Shown here one piece after another: positions 1 to 10,600 of a stretch of 64,000 bases of DNA. The notes beneath the pieces were generated by a model. It saw nothing but the letters and a program-made list of their open reading frames with translations. It was not told where the DNA came from and searched no databases. Position 1 is the stretch's first letter. The number at the start of each line of letters is the position of its first letter. The DNA comes from Xenophilus sp. Marseille-Q4582. GTDB taxonomy: Bacteria; Pseudomonadota; Gammaproteobacteria; Burkholderiales; Burkholderiaceae_C. The DNA lies in contig NZ_CAKAKO010000002.1 of the NCBI RefSeq assembly GCF_916700565.1, positions 434,001 through 498,000 of the forward strand. Direction: 5' to 3'. The translations under genes and the position numbers were made by a program.

Positions 1-1
1 C

Positions 2-877
2 GGCGGCACCAACCTGCTGGACCTGATGAAGCTGCGCGTGGAAGCGCCCACGCACCTCATCGACATCAACGCCGTCGGCCTGGACCGCATCACGCCCACC
101 GACGAAGGCGGGCTGCGCATCGGCGCGCTGGTGCGCAACACCGACCTGGCGGCCGACGCGCGCGTGCGGCGCGACTACGGCGTGCTCGCACGCGCGCTGC
201 TGGCCGGTGCGTCGGGGCAGCTGCGCAACAAGGCCACGACGGCCGGCAACCTGCTGCAGCGCACGCGCTGCCCTTACTTCTACGACACCGACATGCCCTG
301 CAACAAGCGCGAGCCCGGCAGCGGATGCGGCGCACTGCAGGGCGGCCACAGCCGGCCGCTCGCGGTGGTCGGCGGCAGCGACCAGTGCATCGCCACGCAC
401 CCGAGCGACATGGCGGTGGCCCTGCGCGTGCTGGACGCCACCGTGGAAACGCTGCAGCCCGACGGCGCGCGGCGCTTCATCCCCCTGGCCGATTTCCACC
501 GCCTGCCCGGCGACACGCCGCGGCACGACACCACGCTGGCGCCGGCCGAGCTGATCACCGCCGTGACGCTGCCGGCGCCCGTGGGCGGCATGCAGGTCTA
601 CCGCAAGGTGCGCGACCGCGCCTCCTACGCCTTCGCGCTGGTGTCGGTGGCGGCCATCGTGCAGCCCGACGGCAGCGGCCGCGTGGCCCTGGGCGGCGTG
701 GCGCACAAACCCTGGCGCATGGAAGAGGCCGACGCCGAACTGCCGCGCGGCCCGCAGGCCGTGGTCGACCGCCTGCTGGCCGACGCGAAGCCGCGGCCCG
801 ACAACGCGTTCAAGCTGCCGCTCGCGCAGCGCACGCTGGCCGCGGCCCTGGCCGATGCGAAGGAGCTGCAGGCATGA
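2..877 (+). CDS. paoB: FAD-binding subunit of PaoABC-type aldehyde/xanthine dehydrogenase (5' end cut)
   Basis: The open frame runs off the left edge: the residues before the first Met read [10 protein letters not shown], the usual FAD-site motif, so the true start lies outside the window. This is the medium FAD subunit (CO dehydrogenase flavoprotein family) that passes electrons between the molybdenum and iron-sulfur subunits. Counting from the Met at base 26, cysteines 82, 92, 101 and 121 (RC-PYFYD, PC-NKRE, GC-GALQ, QC-IATHP) match the four that hold the extra [4Fe-4S] cluster of E. coli PaoB. That favours a PaoB-like enzyme over ordinary XdhB. The stop overlaps the next start (ATGA at 874-877), indicating translational coupling. 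The iron-sulfur subunit gene should lie just upstream. The substrate cannot be read from the sequence. Confidence 0.88.
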   Translation, partial: GGTNLLDLMKLRVEAPTHLIDINAVGLDRITPTDEGGLRIGALVRNTDLAADARVRRDYGVLARALLAGASGQLRNKATTAGNLLQRTRCPYFYDTDMPCNKREPGSGCGALQGGHSRPLAVVGGSDQCIATHPSDMAVALRVLDATVETLQPDGARRFIPLADFHRLPGDTPRHDTTLAPAELITAVTLPAPVGGMQVYRKVRDRASYAFALVSVAAIVQPDGSGRVALGGVAHKPWRMEEADAELPRGPQAVVDRLLADAKPRPDNAFKLPLAQRTLAAALADAKELQA

Positions 878-3114
878 AGTTCGATCCCTCCAGCACCGTG
901 GTGCCCGACGAGGCCCTGCGCCAAGTGGGCCAGCCCACGCCGCGCGTGGACGGCCCGCGCAAGACCACCGGCACGGCACCCTACGCCGGCGAATGGACCC
1001 GTGAATGGGCCGGCGAATCGGCCGGCGGATGGCAGGACGAGGCGCCCGGCGCCGCCTACGGCTGGGTGCGCGGCGCCGGCATCGCCAAGGGCCGCATCGC
1101 CGCCCTGGACCTGTCGGCCGCGCGTGCCGCGCCGGGCGTGCTGGCCATCGTCACGGCCGACAACGCCGGCGCGCTGGACCAGGCCCCGCGCAACACCGCC
1201 CGGCTGCTCGGCGGACCGGCCATCGACCACTACCACCAGGCCATCGCCGTGGTGGTCGCCACCACGCTGGAGCAGGCGCGCGAGGCCGCGGCGCTGATCG
1301 ACGTGCGCTACGAAGAAAGCGAGGCGGGCCGCTTCGACCTGGCGGCCGAGCGCACGAAGGCCCCGCTGGCCGGCGAGGACGCATGCACGCAGGCGGGCGA
1401 CTTCGACGCCGCCTTCGCCGCCGCGCCCGTGCAGCTGGACGCCACCTACACCACGCCCGACGAAACGCACGCCATGATGGAGCCGCATGCGACGCTGGCG
1501 GCCTGGGACGGCGACCGGCTCACGGTGTGGACCTCCACCCAGATGGTCGACTGGTGCCGCACCGACCTGGCCAGGACGCTGAAGATGCCCAAAGAGAAGG
1601 TGCGCGTGCGCTCGCCCTTCATCGGCGGCGGCTTCGGCGGCAAGCTGTTCCTGCGCGCCGACACCCTGCTCGCGGCCCTGGCCGCGCGCGCGGCCGGACG
1701 GCCCGTGCGCGTGGCGCTGCACCGGCCGCTCATGGCCAACAACACCACGCACCGCCCGGCCACGATCCAGCGCATCCGCCTGGGGGCCGGGCGCGACGGC
1801 CGCCTCACGGCCATCGCGCATGAGAGCTGGTCTGGCGACCAGCCGGGCGGCCAGCCCGAAACCGCAGTCAACCAGACGCGGCTGCTCTATGCCGGGGCGA
1901 ACCGGCGCACCGCCATGTACCTGGCCGAGATGGACCTGCCCGAAGGCAATTCCATGCGCGCGCCGGGCGAGGCGCCGGGCATGATGGCGCTGGAGATCGC
2001 CATGGACGAGCTGGCCGAGCGGCTGGGCATGGACCCGGTCGCGCTGCGGCTGGCGAACGACACCGAGGTGGACCCGGAGCACCCCGAGCGGCGCTTCACG
2101 CAGCGCCGGCTGGCGAATTGCCTGCGCGAGGGCGCGCAGCGCTTCGGCTGGGCGCAGCGCCCGGCGCAGCCGGGTCTGCGGCGCGAGGGCCGCTGGGCCA
2201 TCGGCTGGGGCATGGCGGCGGCCTTTCGCAACCACCTGCTCATGAAGTCGGCCGCGCGCGTGCGCCTGGACGCCCAGGGCCGCCTCACGGTCGAGACCGA
2301 CATGACCGACATCGGCACCGGCAGCTACACCATCGTGGCGCAGACCGCGGCCGACCTGCTGGGCCTGCCGCTGTCGCAGGTGGACGTGCGGCTGGGCGAT
2401 TCCGACTGGCCGGTCTCGGCCGGCTCGGGCGGGCAGTTCGGGGCCGCCAACGCCACGGGCGGCGTGTACGCGGCCTGCATGAAGCTGCGTGACATGATCG
2501 CGCGCAGGCTGGGCGTGGAGCCCGTGCGTGCCGAGTTCGACGGCGGATGCGTGCGCGCCGACGGGCGCCGCTTCACCCTCACCGAGGCCGTCGGCGAAGA
2601 CGGCCCGCTGGTGGCCGAGGATGGCATCGACTACGACGAAAAGCTGTCCGCGCAGTGGCAGCACTCCACCTACGGCGCGCATTTCGTCGAAGTGGCGGTG
2701 CACGTGGACACGGCCGAGATCCGCGTGCGCCGCATGCTGGCCGTGTGCGCGGCCGGCCGCATCCTCAACCCCATCACGGCGCGCAGCCAGGTGATCGGCG
2801 CCATGACCATGGGCGTGGGCGCGGCGCTCATGGAAGAGCTGGCGGTGGACACGCGCCGGGGCCTGTTCATCAACCACGACCTGGCCGGCTACGAAGTGCC
2901 CGTGCATGCGGACATCCCGGCGCAGGAGGTGGTCTTCCTCGACGAGCCCGACACGCTGGCCTCGCCCCTGGCCGCCAAGGGCCTTGCCGAGCTGGGCCTG
3001 TGCGGCGCGGCGGCGGCTGTGGCCAATGCCGTCTGCCACGCCACCGGCGTGCGCGTGCGCGACTACCCGGTCACGCTGGACAAGCTGATCGCGCAGGAGC
3101 CGCACGCCGCCTGA
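874..3114 (+). CDS. paoC: Molybdopterin-binding catalytic subunit of PaoABC-type aldehyde/xanthine dehydrogenase
   Basis: Predicted 746 residues, starting at the ATG that overlaps the stop of the FAD subunit; the open frame extends further upstream but that part only shadows paoB. The protein has the two domains of the large molybdenum hydroxylase subunit. A GGGFGGK motif near residue 251 contacts the molybdenum cofactor, a GEAPG segment lies near residue 365, and the C-terminal GLAELGLCG segment near residue 705 carries the expected catalytic Glu. No signal peptide is visible. In E. coli PaoABC the large subunit is exported together with the Tat-signal-bearing iron-sulfur subunit, and the same may hold here. 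It should oxidise aldehydes or N-heterocycles by hydroxylation; aromatic aldehydes are plausible given the nearby aromatic catabolic genes, but that is inference. Confidence 0.9.
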   Translation: MKFDPSSTVVPDEALRQVGQPTPRVDGPRKTTGTAPYAGEWTREWAGESAGGWQDEAPGAAYGWVRGAGIAKGRIAALDLSAARAAPGVLAIVTADNAGALDQAPRNTARLLGGPAIDHYHQAIAVVVATTLEQAREAAALIDVRYEESEAGRFDLAAERTKAPLAGEDACTQAGDFDAAFAAAPVQLDATYTTPDETHAMMEPHATLAAWDGDRLTVWTSTQMVDWCRTDLARTLKMPKEKVRVRSPFIGGGFGGKLFLRADTLLAALAARAAGRPVRVALHRPLMANNTTHRPATIQRIRLGAGRDGRLTAIAHESWSGDQPGGQPETAVNQTRLLYAGANRRTAMYLAEMDLPEGNSMRAPGEAPGMMALEIAMDELAERLGMDPVALRLANDTEVDPEHPERRFTQRRLANCLREGAQRFGWAQRPAQPGLRREGRWAIGWGMAAAFRNHLLMKSAARVRLDAQGRLTVETDMTDIGTGSYTIVAQTAADLLGLPLSQVDVRLGDSDWPVSAGSGGQFGAANATGGVYAACMKLRDMIARRLGVEPVRAEFDGGCVRADGRRFTLTEAVGEDGPLVAEDGIDYDEKLSAQWQHSTYGAHFVEVAVHVDTAEIRVRRMLAVCAAGRILNPITARSQVIGAMTMGVGAALMEELAVDTRRGLFINHDLAGYEVPVHADIPAQEVVFLDEPDTLASPLAAKGLAELGLCGAAAAVANAVCHATGVRVRDYPVTLDKLIAQEPHAA

Positions 3115-3159
3115 GCCGGGCGCGCACCGGGCCGTGCTGCGGGCCGGCGCGCCGCGCGC

Positions 3160-4517
<1,358 letters not shown>

Positions 4518-4521
<4 letters not shown>

Positions 4522-6419
4522 TCGGGGGCGTGTGCGGGGGCAGGGGAGGGCGCCGGCGCGGGTGCGAGTGGCAGGTCGACGACGAAGGCCACGGGCAGGC
4601 CGGCGGGCCGCTCATTGTCGGCGGCCAGGCGCAGGCTGCCGCCAAAGCTGCTCACCAGGTGCGAGGAGATCATCAGCCCCAGGCCCAGCCCCTGGCCGGC
4701 GGGCTTGGTGGTGAAGAAGGGCTCGAACAGGCGCGCCGCGACCTCGGGCGTGATGGGCGCGCCGCTGTTGGCCACGGAGATGCGGGCCGTGCCTCCGTCT
4801 TTCAGCGGTGCCGCCTCGATCCTCAACTGGCGCAGGGGCGCCTCCAGGCCCGCCATCGCATCGAGCGCATTGCCCACCAGGTTGGACAGCACCTGCACCA
4901 GCCGCACTTCCTCGGCCAGCAGCGCCAGCGTGGGCGGTGTGATCTGCACTTGCGGCACCAGGGCGGCTTCGCGCAGGCGCGGCGCGTGCAGGGCCAGCGC
5001 TTCCTGCACGGCCGTGGCCACGCCCACGGGCGTGGGCGGCTCGGTGCGCTTGTGGGCAAAGGCCTTGAGCTGCCCCGTGAGCTTGCCCAGCCGCGCCACC
5101 AGCTGCGCGATGCGCGAGAGGTTGGCGCGCGCGTCCTCGGTGCGGCCGCGCTCCAGCAGCAGGGCCGCGTTGTCCGACAGCGTGTGCAGCGCGGCCAGCG
5201 GCTGGTTCAGTTCGTGCACCATGCCGGCCGACATCTGGCCCAGCACGGCGAGCTGGCCCGCGTGCACCAGATCGGCCTGGGCGGCGCGCAGCTCGGCCGT
5301 GCGGGCCTGCACGCGCTGCTCCAGCGAATCGTGCGCGGCCTGCAGTGCGGCGCGGCTGGCCAGCTGCTGGCGCACGATGCGCCGGCGCTGGCGCCACACC
5401 AGTGCGGCCAGCAGCAGCGCGGTGGCGGCCAGGGCGGCGCTGGCCGCGGCCCAGCGCGCGGTGGCCCGCACGGGCGCCTCCTCGCTCAGCAGCACCAGGC
5501 GCCAGCGCCCTTCGTCCACCGTGCGTTCGGTGGCAACGAAGGCCTCGCCTTCCACGCGCACGCGTCGGGCGCTCAGGGCACTGTCCGCATCGGGCAAGGG
5601 TTCGCCTTCGCGCCAGGCCAGCGGCGTGAGGTGCGCCGTGCCGTAGCGGCGCGCCTCGGTGGCCTCGCGCTGCGCGGCGGCATCCAGCGCTTCCCGTGGG
5701 CGGTACTTCCAGTCCTCGCGCGAAGCGAGCACCACCACGCCGTGCACGTCCAGCGCCAGCATCTGGCCGGGCATCTGGCGCCAGGCGTGCTCGGCCGGAC
5801 GCAGGTCGATCTTGACCGTGGCCACGCCCTGCGTGGGCCCGCCGCGTGGCAGCGCATAGGCCAGGTAGTAGCCGGGCACGCCGCTGGTCACGCCGATGCC
5901 GTAGAAGCGCCCGCGGCCGCCGGCCAGCGCCTGCTGCAGATAGGGTCGGTACGACAGATCGCGCCCGGCTGGGCTGCTCGGCTGGCCGTCGTCGCTGGCG
6001 GCCGCGGCCAAGCCGTCGGGCGCCAGCACGTAGAGCATTTCGGCGCCCGCGATGGCGTTGAGCGCGTGAAGGTAGCTGCTGGCCTGGGCACGCAGCAGCG
6101 GGTCGCGCGGCTGGGCCAGCAGCGTCTGCACGGGCGGCGCGGTTTCCAGCAGCGCGGGCAGGTAGTCGAAGCGCGCCAGCTCGCCCTGCAGCCGCGTGGC
6201 TTCCACCTCCAGCCGGTGGCCGGCGGCCTCGGTCAGCCGCTGCAGGCCTTGGCGCAGCACCCAGGTGTGCGCGCCCCAGGCTGCCAGCGCGACGAGGGCG
6301 AGCATGCCCAGCGCGTCGCGCAGCAGGCGCGGGCGGCGCCAGCGGGGCGTGCCCGAGGGCGACTTGGGCGCAGCGGCAGAAGGGGGTGGCGCCGGCAGGG
6401 CGCCCGGGGAGGTCGGCAC
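4518..6419 (-). CDS. dctB: C4-dicarboxylate sensor histidine kinase DctB
   Basis: Membrane sensor kinase of about 633 residues. It has an N-terminal transmembrane helix (LGMLALVALAAWGAH), a periplasmic sensor region of about 250 residues containing the paired RPYLQQAL / GRGRFYGIGVTSGVPGYYL segments typical of DctB PAS-like sensors, a second transmembrane helix, and a long coiled coil (ALQAAHDSLEQRVQARTAELR). The dimerisation/phosphoacceptor motif is MVHELNQPLAAL, followed by the ATPase motifs NALDA and GLGLGLMIS. The frame is open up to an ATG at 6473, but that ATG lies inside the perfect hairpin at 6465-6490. The GTG at 6419 is therefore preferred; this start is uncertain. It pairs with dctD through a 4-bp overlap and should sense succinate, fumarate or malate. 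Confidence 0.85.
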
Positions 6420-6464
6420 GGTCCAAGTATGGCGCGCACAGTGATCGCGTGCCGCCCCAATGAG

Positions 6465-6490
6465 AAGGGCCACCCCGGAGGGTGGCCCTT
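6465..6490 (-). terminator. Perfect 10-bp stem between dctA and dctB
   Basis: AAGGGCCACC (6465-6474) pairs perfectly with GGTGGCCCTT (6481-6490) around a 6-base loop. It lies 60 bp downstream of the dctA stop on the minus strand and just ahead of dctB. There is no long U-run after it on the minus strand, so it may attenuate or stabilise the dctA message rather than terminate it fully. This would let dctA be made in excess over dctBD. Confidence 0.6.
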
Positions 6491-6549
6491 GGCCAGGGTG
6501 CCGAGCGGGTGAGGGAGGCTGTCCGCGCGGCGAATCGGGCCGCGCCGCG

Positions 6550-7926
6550 TCAGGCCGACGACGCCTTGCCGGCCGCCGCGGTCGCCGGGAAGGATTGATT
6601 CACCCCATCCAGCACGGCTTCGGGCTCCTGTGCTTCGGCGGGCGTCTCGTTGTTCAGCACCTGGTGCATGCGGCTGGCGTCCAGGTCGCCCGTCCACTTG
6701 CCCACCACCACAGTGGCCACGCCGTTGCCGATTAGGTTGGTCAGCGCGCGCGCCTCGGACATGAAGCGGTCGATGCCCAGGATCAGCGCCAGGCCGGCCA
6801 CCGGCACATGGCCCACGGCCGACAGCGTGGCCGCCAGCACGATGAAGCCCGAACCCGTGACGCCGGCGGCGCCCTTGCTCGTGAGCAGCAGCACCAAGAG
6901 CAGCGTGATCTGGTGCGTGATGTCCAGCGGCGTGTTGGTGGCCTGGGCGATGAACACGGCGGCCATGGTCAGGTAGATCGAGGTGCCGTCCAGGTTGAAG
7001 GAGTAGCCGGTCGGGATCACCAGGCCCACGGTGGACTTCTTGACGCCCAGGTTCTCCAGCTTCGCCATCATGCGCGGCAGCACCGATTCGCTGGACGAGG
7101 TGCCCAGCACGATCAGCAGTTCTTCCTTGATGTACTTGATGAATTTCCACACCGAGAAGCCGTGCGCGCGCGCGATGGCGCCCAGCACCACGAAGATGAA
7201 CAGCAGGCAGGTGACGTAGAAGGTGGCCATGAGCTGGCCCAGCTGCACCAGCGAACTGACGCCGTACTTGCCGATGGTGAAGGCCATGGCACCGAAGGCG
7301 CCGATGGGCGCGACCTTCATGATGTAGCCCACGATCACGAAGAGAACGTGCGAAAACTTCTCGATGAAGTCGAACACCAGCGTGCCGCGACCGCCGAACT
7401 TGTGCAGCGCGAAGCCGAACATCACCGAGAACAGCAGCACCTGCAGGATCTCGCCCTTGGCGAAGGCGTCCACCACGGTGCTCGGGATCACGTGCAGGAT
7501 GAAGTCCACCGTGCCCTGCATCTGGCCGGGTTGGGTGTAGGCCGCAATGGCCTTGGTGTCCAGCTGGCTCGCGTCCACGTTCATGCCGGCGCCGGGCTTG
7601 ACGATGTTGATGATGACCAGGCCGACCACGAGCGCGATGGAACTGACGATCTCGAAGTACAGCAGCGCATAGCCGCCGGTCTTGCCGACGCGCTTCATGT
7701 CCTCCATGCCCGCGATGCCCACCACCACCGTACAGAAGATGATGGGCGCGATGATCATCTTGATCAGCTTGATGAAGCCGTCGCCCAGCGGTTTCATGGC
7801 GGCGCCGGTGTCGGGATAGAAGTGCCCGAGCAGCACGCCGATCACGATGGCCGTGATGACCTGAAAGTACAGCGACTTGTAGAAGGGTTGGGCGCGCGGG
7901 GGCGCGGTGTGTTCCGTGTGTTCCAT
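6550..7926 (-). CDS. dctA: C4-dicarboxylate/proton symporter DctA
   Basis: This 458-residue dicarboxylate/amino acid:cation symporter has the full family length and eight or so hydrophobic segments. The DctA signatures are present: the start [20 protein letters not shown], the serine-rich re-entrant motif ([12 protein letters not shown]), the [13 protein letters not shown] motif, and the [19 protein letters not shown] loop. It imports succinate, fumarate and malate across the inner membrane. The reading starts at the ATG at 7926. Upstream lies a TGGCAC-N5-TTGC sigma-54 promoter, and the DctB/DctD pair lies downstream, so induction by dicarboxylates through phospho-DctD is expected. Confidence 0.96.
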   Translation of the reverse strand: MEHTEHTAPPRAQPFYKSLYFQVITAIVIGVLLGHFYPDTGAAMKPLGDGFIKLIKMIIAPIIFCTVVVGIAGMEDMKRVGKTGGYALLYFEIVSSIALVVGLVIINIVKPGAGMNVDASQLDTKAIAAYTQPGQMQGTVDFILHVIPSTVVDAFAKGEILQVLLFSVMFGFALHKFGGRGTLVFDFIEKFSHVLFVIVGYIMKVAPIGAFGAMAFTIGKYGVSSLVQLGQLMATFYVTCLLFIFVVLGAIARAHGFSVWKFIKYIKEELLIVLGTSSSESVLPRMMAKLENLGVKKSTVGLVIPTGYSFNLDGTSIYLTMAAVFIAQATNTPLDITHQITLLLVLLLTSKGAAGVTGSGFIVLAATLSAVGHVPVAGLALILGIDRFMSEARALTNLIGNGVATVVVGKWTGDLDASRMHQVLNNETPAEAQEPEAVLDGVNQSFPATAAAGKASSA

Positions 7927-8090
7927 GCGGGTGTCCTAAAGGCGTCTCCGGGGTGGGGCGCCGGAAGGCATGGAGCGGCGACCGGGCCGCCGCGCCGAGG
8001 GGGCGACGGCGCGGGCGAGGGACTTTGTCTCCAGAGGCGGCGCGGGTGCGAGCGCTGAACCCGCTGCCGTGCTTCCAGCTGCGCTTTCAG

Positions 8091-8107
8091 CGCAAGGACG
8101 GTGCCAG
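8091..8107 (-). promoter_or_regulatory. Sigma-54 (-24/-12) promoter of dctA
   Basis: On the minus strand TGGCAC (8106-8101) is followed after five bases by TTGC (8095-8092). This gives the diagnostic GG and GC dinucleotides separated by exactly 10 bases. Transcription should begin near 8080, giving a leader of about 150 bases before the dctA ATG at 7926. A sigma-54 activator of the DctD type is encoded next door. Confidence 0.85.
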
Positions 8108-8190
8108 CGATTCGGGGCGCCCGGATGCGCGCAAGCGGCTGATATGCAAAGGGTTTTTCTCATGCACCGGCGCTGGCCGCCGGGAAACCC

Positions 8191-8228
8191 GGAATGGGCC
8201 GCCGCAGGGCATTCCGATGTCCCGGAAT
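8191..8228. promoter_or_regulatory. Candidate DctD upstream activating region
   Basis: The sequence holds overlapping inverted repeats built on GGAAT/ATTCC: GGAAT (8191-8195) with ATTCC (8211-8215), and TTCCG (8212-8216) with CGGAA (8223-8227). They lie 85-135 bp upstream of the sigma-54 promoter, the usual place for an enhancer site. The rest of the 314-bp gap between dctA and the LysR gene (7927-8240) shows only the sigma-54 promoter and a short A/T-rich patch at 8141-8160. The link to DctD is inference. Confidence 0.4.
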
Positions 8229-8240
8229 CGAAGCAAAGGG

Positions 8241-9173
8241 TTAACCCTGAGCCATGGGGCCACTCCGGCCCGGCGGATGGGGGCCCGAGAACAGCTGTGC
8301 CACCGTGCGCCGCAGCCAGACGTTGCCCGCGTCGGCATGGAAGCGGGTGTGCCAGTGCTGCTTGACCGCGTAAGAGGGCATCGGAAACGGCAGGGCCAGC
8401 AGCTTCACCGGCTCCTGCGTGGCCAGGATCTCACCCAGCACGCGCGGCACCATCACCACCAGCTCGGTGCGCGCCACGATGCGCGCCACGCTCAGGAAGC
8501 TGGACAGCCGCACCACCACCTGCCGCTGCACGCCCAGGCGTGCGAGCGTCTTGTCGATGATCGCGTGGCCCGTGCCCGAGGACGCGATCACCGCATGCGA
8601 CTCGGCCTCGAATCGCTTGCGCGTGAGCCGGGTGCCGATGCGCGGATGCTCGCGCGCGGCCAGGCACACGAAGTTCTGCATGAACAGCTTCTGCTGGTAG
8701 AAGCCCGCGTCCAGCTGCGGCATGAAGCCCACGGCCAGGTCCAGCGCGCCTTCCTCCAGCCGGCGTGCGCTGGCGGTGGAGACGATCTCGGTCTCGATGT
8801 GCACGCCCGGCGCCCGCTGGCGCAGGTGCCCCAGCAGCATGGGCAGCAGCACCACCTCGCTGATGTCCGTCATGCAGATGCGAAAGCTGCGCTCGGCGCG
8901 CGCCGGGTCGAAGCCGCGCTGGCTGCCGCGCGCCTGTTCCAGCTGCGCCAGCACCTCGCGCAGGTGCGGGTGGATGCGCTGCGCATGCGGCGTGGGCAGC
9001 ATGCCCTGGGCGGTGCGCGTGAACAGCCGGTCGTCGAAATGCGCGCGCAGCTTGTTGAGCATGGTGCTGGCGGCCGCCTGCGCGATGCCCAGCTTGTCGG
9101 CCGCGCGCGAAACGCTGCCCGTGCGGTAGATCTCGTCGAACACCGCGAGCCATGCCAGATCCAGAGTTGCCAT
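8241..9173 (-). CDS. LysR-family regulator divergent from gentisate genes
   Basis: This 310-residue LysR-type activator has its winged helix-turn-helix in residues 1-65 (LAWLAVFDEIYRTGSVSRAA, DKLGIAQAAASTMLNKLRAHF) and a periplasmic-binding-protein-like effector domain after that. The frame is open far upstream to 10550 but that stretch only mirrors the dioxygenase gene. The ATG at 9173 gives a standard LysR length. It is divergent from gtdA with 180 bp between the starts, the classical arrangement in which a LysR protein controls the neighbouring operon in response to a pathway intermediate, probably 3-hydroxybenzoate or gentisate. The helix begins LDLAWLAVFDEI as in NodD/NahR-like members. 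Confidence 0.85.
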   Translation of the reverse strand: MATLDLAWLAVFDEIYRTGSVSRAADKLGIAQAAASTMLNKLRAHFDDRLFTRTAQGMLPTPHAQRIHPHLREVLAQLEQARGSQRGFDPARAERSFRICMTDISEVVLLPMLLGHLRQRAPGVHIETEIVSTASARRLEEGALDLAVGFMPQLDAGFYQQKLFMQNFVCLAAREHPRIGTRLTRKRFEAESHAVIASSGTGHAIIDKTLARLGVQRQVVVRLSSFLSVARIVARTELVVMVPRVLGEILATQEPVKLLALPFPMPSYAVKQHWHTRFHADAGNVWLRRTVAQLFSGPHPPGRSGPMAQG

Positions 9174-9353
9174 CCTGGGCCTCCTGCAGCCGAACGCCGC
9201 GTGCCGGGCACCGACCATTATTTCGTTTTGGAATGACAAGTATCGTGCAGCGTGCTTGATCGGATAGTGGTGCGGCCGAACAATGCGTGCCAGCCCCGGA
9301 TGGGCGTGCATCCCATGCCCGCCGCCCGGCGGCCCTGCCCCGGAGACATCGCC
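9174..9353. promoter_or_regulatory. Divergent LysR-gtdA control region
   Basis: This 180-bp gap separates the divergent LysR and gentisate dioxygenase genes and contains an A/T-richer patch at 9216-9245. Within it CATT (9216-9219) and AATG (9232-9235) form a small inverted repeat with 12 bases between, loosely like a LysR box. A ribosome binding site GGAGA at 9342-9346 sits 7 bases before the gtdA ATG. The operator assignment is tentative. Confidence 0.4.
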
Positions 9354-10427
9354 ATGAACACCGCCCTGCCCCAGGATGCCGGCCAAGCCGCTGCGCGGGC
9401 CGAACGCCGCGCCTACTACGAGCGCATCCGCGCGCTGCATCTCTCGCCCCTGTGGGAGTCGCTGCATGCGCTGGTGCCGCGCGAGCCGCAGAGCCCCTGC
9501 GTGCCGGCGCTGTGGCGCTATGCGGACATCCGGCCCTTCCTCATGGAGTCGGCCACGCTGATCACGGCCGAAGAAGCGGTGCGCCGCGTGCTGGTGCTCG
9601 AGAACCCGGCCCTCCACGGCCGCGCCTCCATCACGCAGTCGCTGTACGCGGGCCTGCAGTTGATCATGCCGGGCGAAGTGGCGCCCGCACACCGGCACAC
9701 GCAGTCGGCGCTGCGCTTCATCGTCGACGGCCAAGGGGCGTACACCACCGTGGGCGGCGAGCGCACCACCATGTTCCCGGGCGACTTCATCATCACGCCC
9801 TCGTGGGCCTGGCACGACCACGGCAACGAGGGCATCGCCGGCACGAGCGAGCCGGTGGTGTGGCTCGACGGTCTGGACATTCCCATGCTGCGCTTCTTCG
9901 ACGCCGGCTTCGCCGAGAACGACGACGTGAAGGTCCAGCGCGTGGCACGGCCGGAAGGGCACAGCTTCGCGCGCTTCGGCCACAACATGGTGCCGGTGCG
10001 GCATGACCATGCGAGCGCCACCTCGCCCATCTTCAGCTACCCCTATGCGCGCAGCCGCGAGGCGCTGGCGCAGCTGGCGAAGCAGGAAGCGCCCGACGCC
10101 TGGACCGGCCACAAGCTGCGCTACGTCAACCCGCTGACCGGCGGCTCGCCCATGCCCACGATCCAGCCCTTCCTGCAGTTGCTGCCGGCGGGCTTCTCGG
10201 GCGGCGCGCACCGCAGCACCGACGGCACGGTCTACAGCGTGGTCGAAGGCCGGGGCCAGGCCGAGATCGCGGGGCAGCGCTTCGACTTCGCTCCCAAGGA
10301 CACCTTCGTCGTGCCTTCGTGGGCGCCGCTGCGCCTCGTCGCGCAGGACGAGGTGGTGCTGTTCAGCTTCTCCGACCGCCCCGTGCAGCAGGCCATGGAC
10401 GTGCTGCGCGAGCACTTCGAGCGGTGA
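9354..10427 (+). CDS. gtdA: Gentisate 1,2-dioxygenase
   Basis: This 357-residue bicupin opens the aromatic ring of gentisate with O2 to give maleylpyruvate (EC 1.13.11.4). The start at 9354 is chosen because GGAGA lies 7 bases before it; the frame is open to 9252 but without a good ribosome site. The N-terminal cupin holds the probable iron ligands His113 and His115 (PAHRHTQ) and a later His154/His156 pair (WAWHDHGN). The C-terminal cupin (HRSTDGTVYSVVEGRG) lacks a full metal set, as is usual in the family. It is the first gene of a run that includes a fumarylpyruvate-hydrolase-like enzyme and a 3-hydroxybenzoate 6-hydroxylase-like enzyme. A 173-bp gap with a GC-rich repeat separates it from the next gene. 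Confidence 0.93.
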   Translation: MNTALPQDAGQAAARAERRAYYERIRALHLSPLWESLHALVPREPQSPCVPALWRYADIRPFLMESATLITAEEAVRRVLVLENPALHGRASITQSLYAGLQLIMPGEVAPAHRHTQSALRFIVDGQGAYTTVGGERTTMFPGDFIITPSWAWHDHGNEGIAGTSEPVVWLDGLDIPMLRFFDAGFAENDDVKVQRVARPEGHSFARFGHNMVPVRHDHASATSPIFSYPYARSREALAQLAKQEAPDAWTGHKLRYVNPLTGGSPMPTIQPFLQLLPAGFSGGAHRSTDGTVYSVVEGRGQAEIAGQRFDFAPKDTFVVPSWAPLRLVAQDEVVLFSFSDRPVQQAMDVLREHFER

Positions 10428-10434
10428 TGTCGGC

Positions 10435-10525
10435 CCCCACGCTCCCCCGCTTCGCGCGGTCCGCTGCCCCCCGAGAGGGCGCCGCCCGCCTTGGGGCGGC
10501 CCGGTGGCGGGCGAGCCGCTGCCAC
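10435..10525. repeat. GC-rich intergenic repeat-like segment
   Basis: The gap between gtdA and the next gene holds short stem-forming blocks in a row: CCGCTTCGCGCGG, then a C-run and a G-run around CCGAGAGG, then GCCGCCC-GCCTTG-GGGCGGC. The blocks resemble the stems of the repeat pair at 33766 and 55801 but are not the same element. This looks like a dispersed intergenic element, which only a genome-wide comparison would settle. It may lower expression of the genes downstream of gtdA. Confidence 0.4.
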
Positions 10526-10600
10526 CGCCAGGTGCGGGCGCCGCACACACGCTTTTTCTGACCCTTCAACGCCGCACCGCGCGGCAGGAGCTTTTTTCTA

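Noticed and set aside
625-3105. An 826-codon antisense frame opposite the molybdopterin subunit
   Set aside because: Composition is that of a reversed GC-rich gene (His, Arg, Gly, Val rich), and the plus strand gene has all family motifs.
8241-10550. LysR gene read as a 769-residue protein
   Set aside because: The part before residue 460 is an unstructured shadow of gtdA; the ATG at 9173 gives a normal 310-residue LysR.
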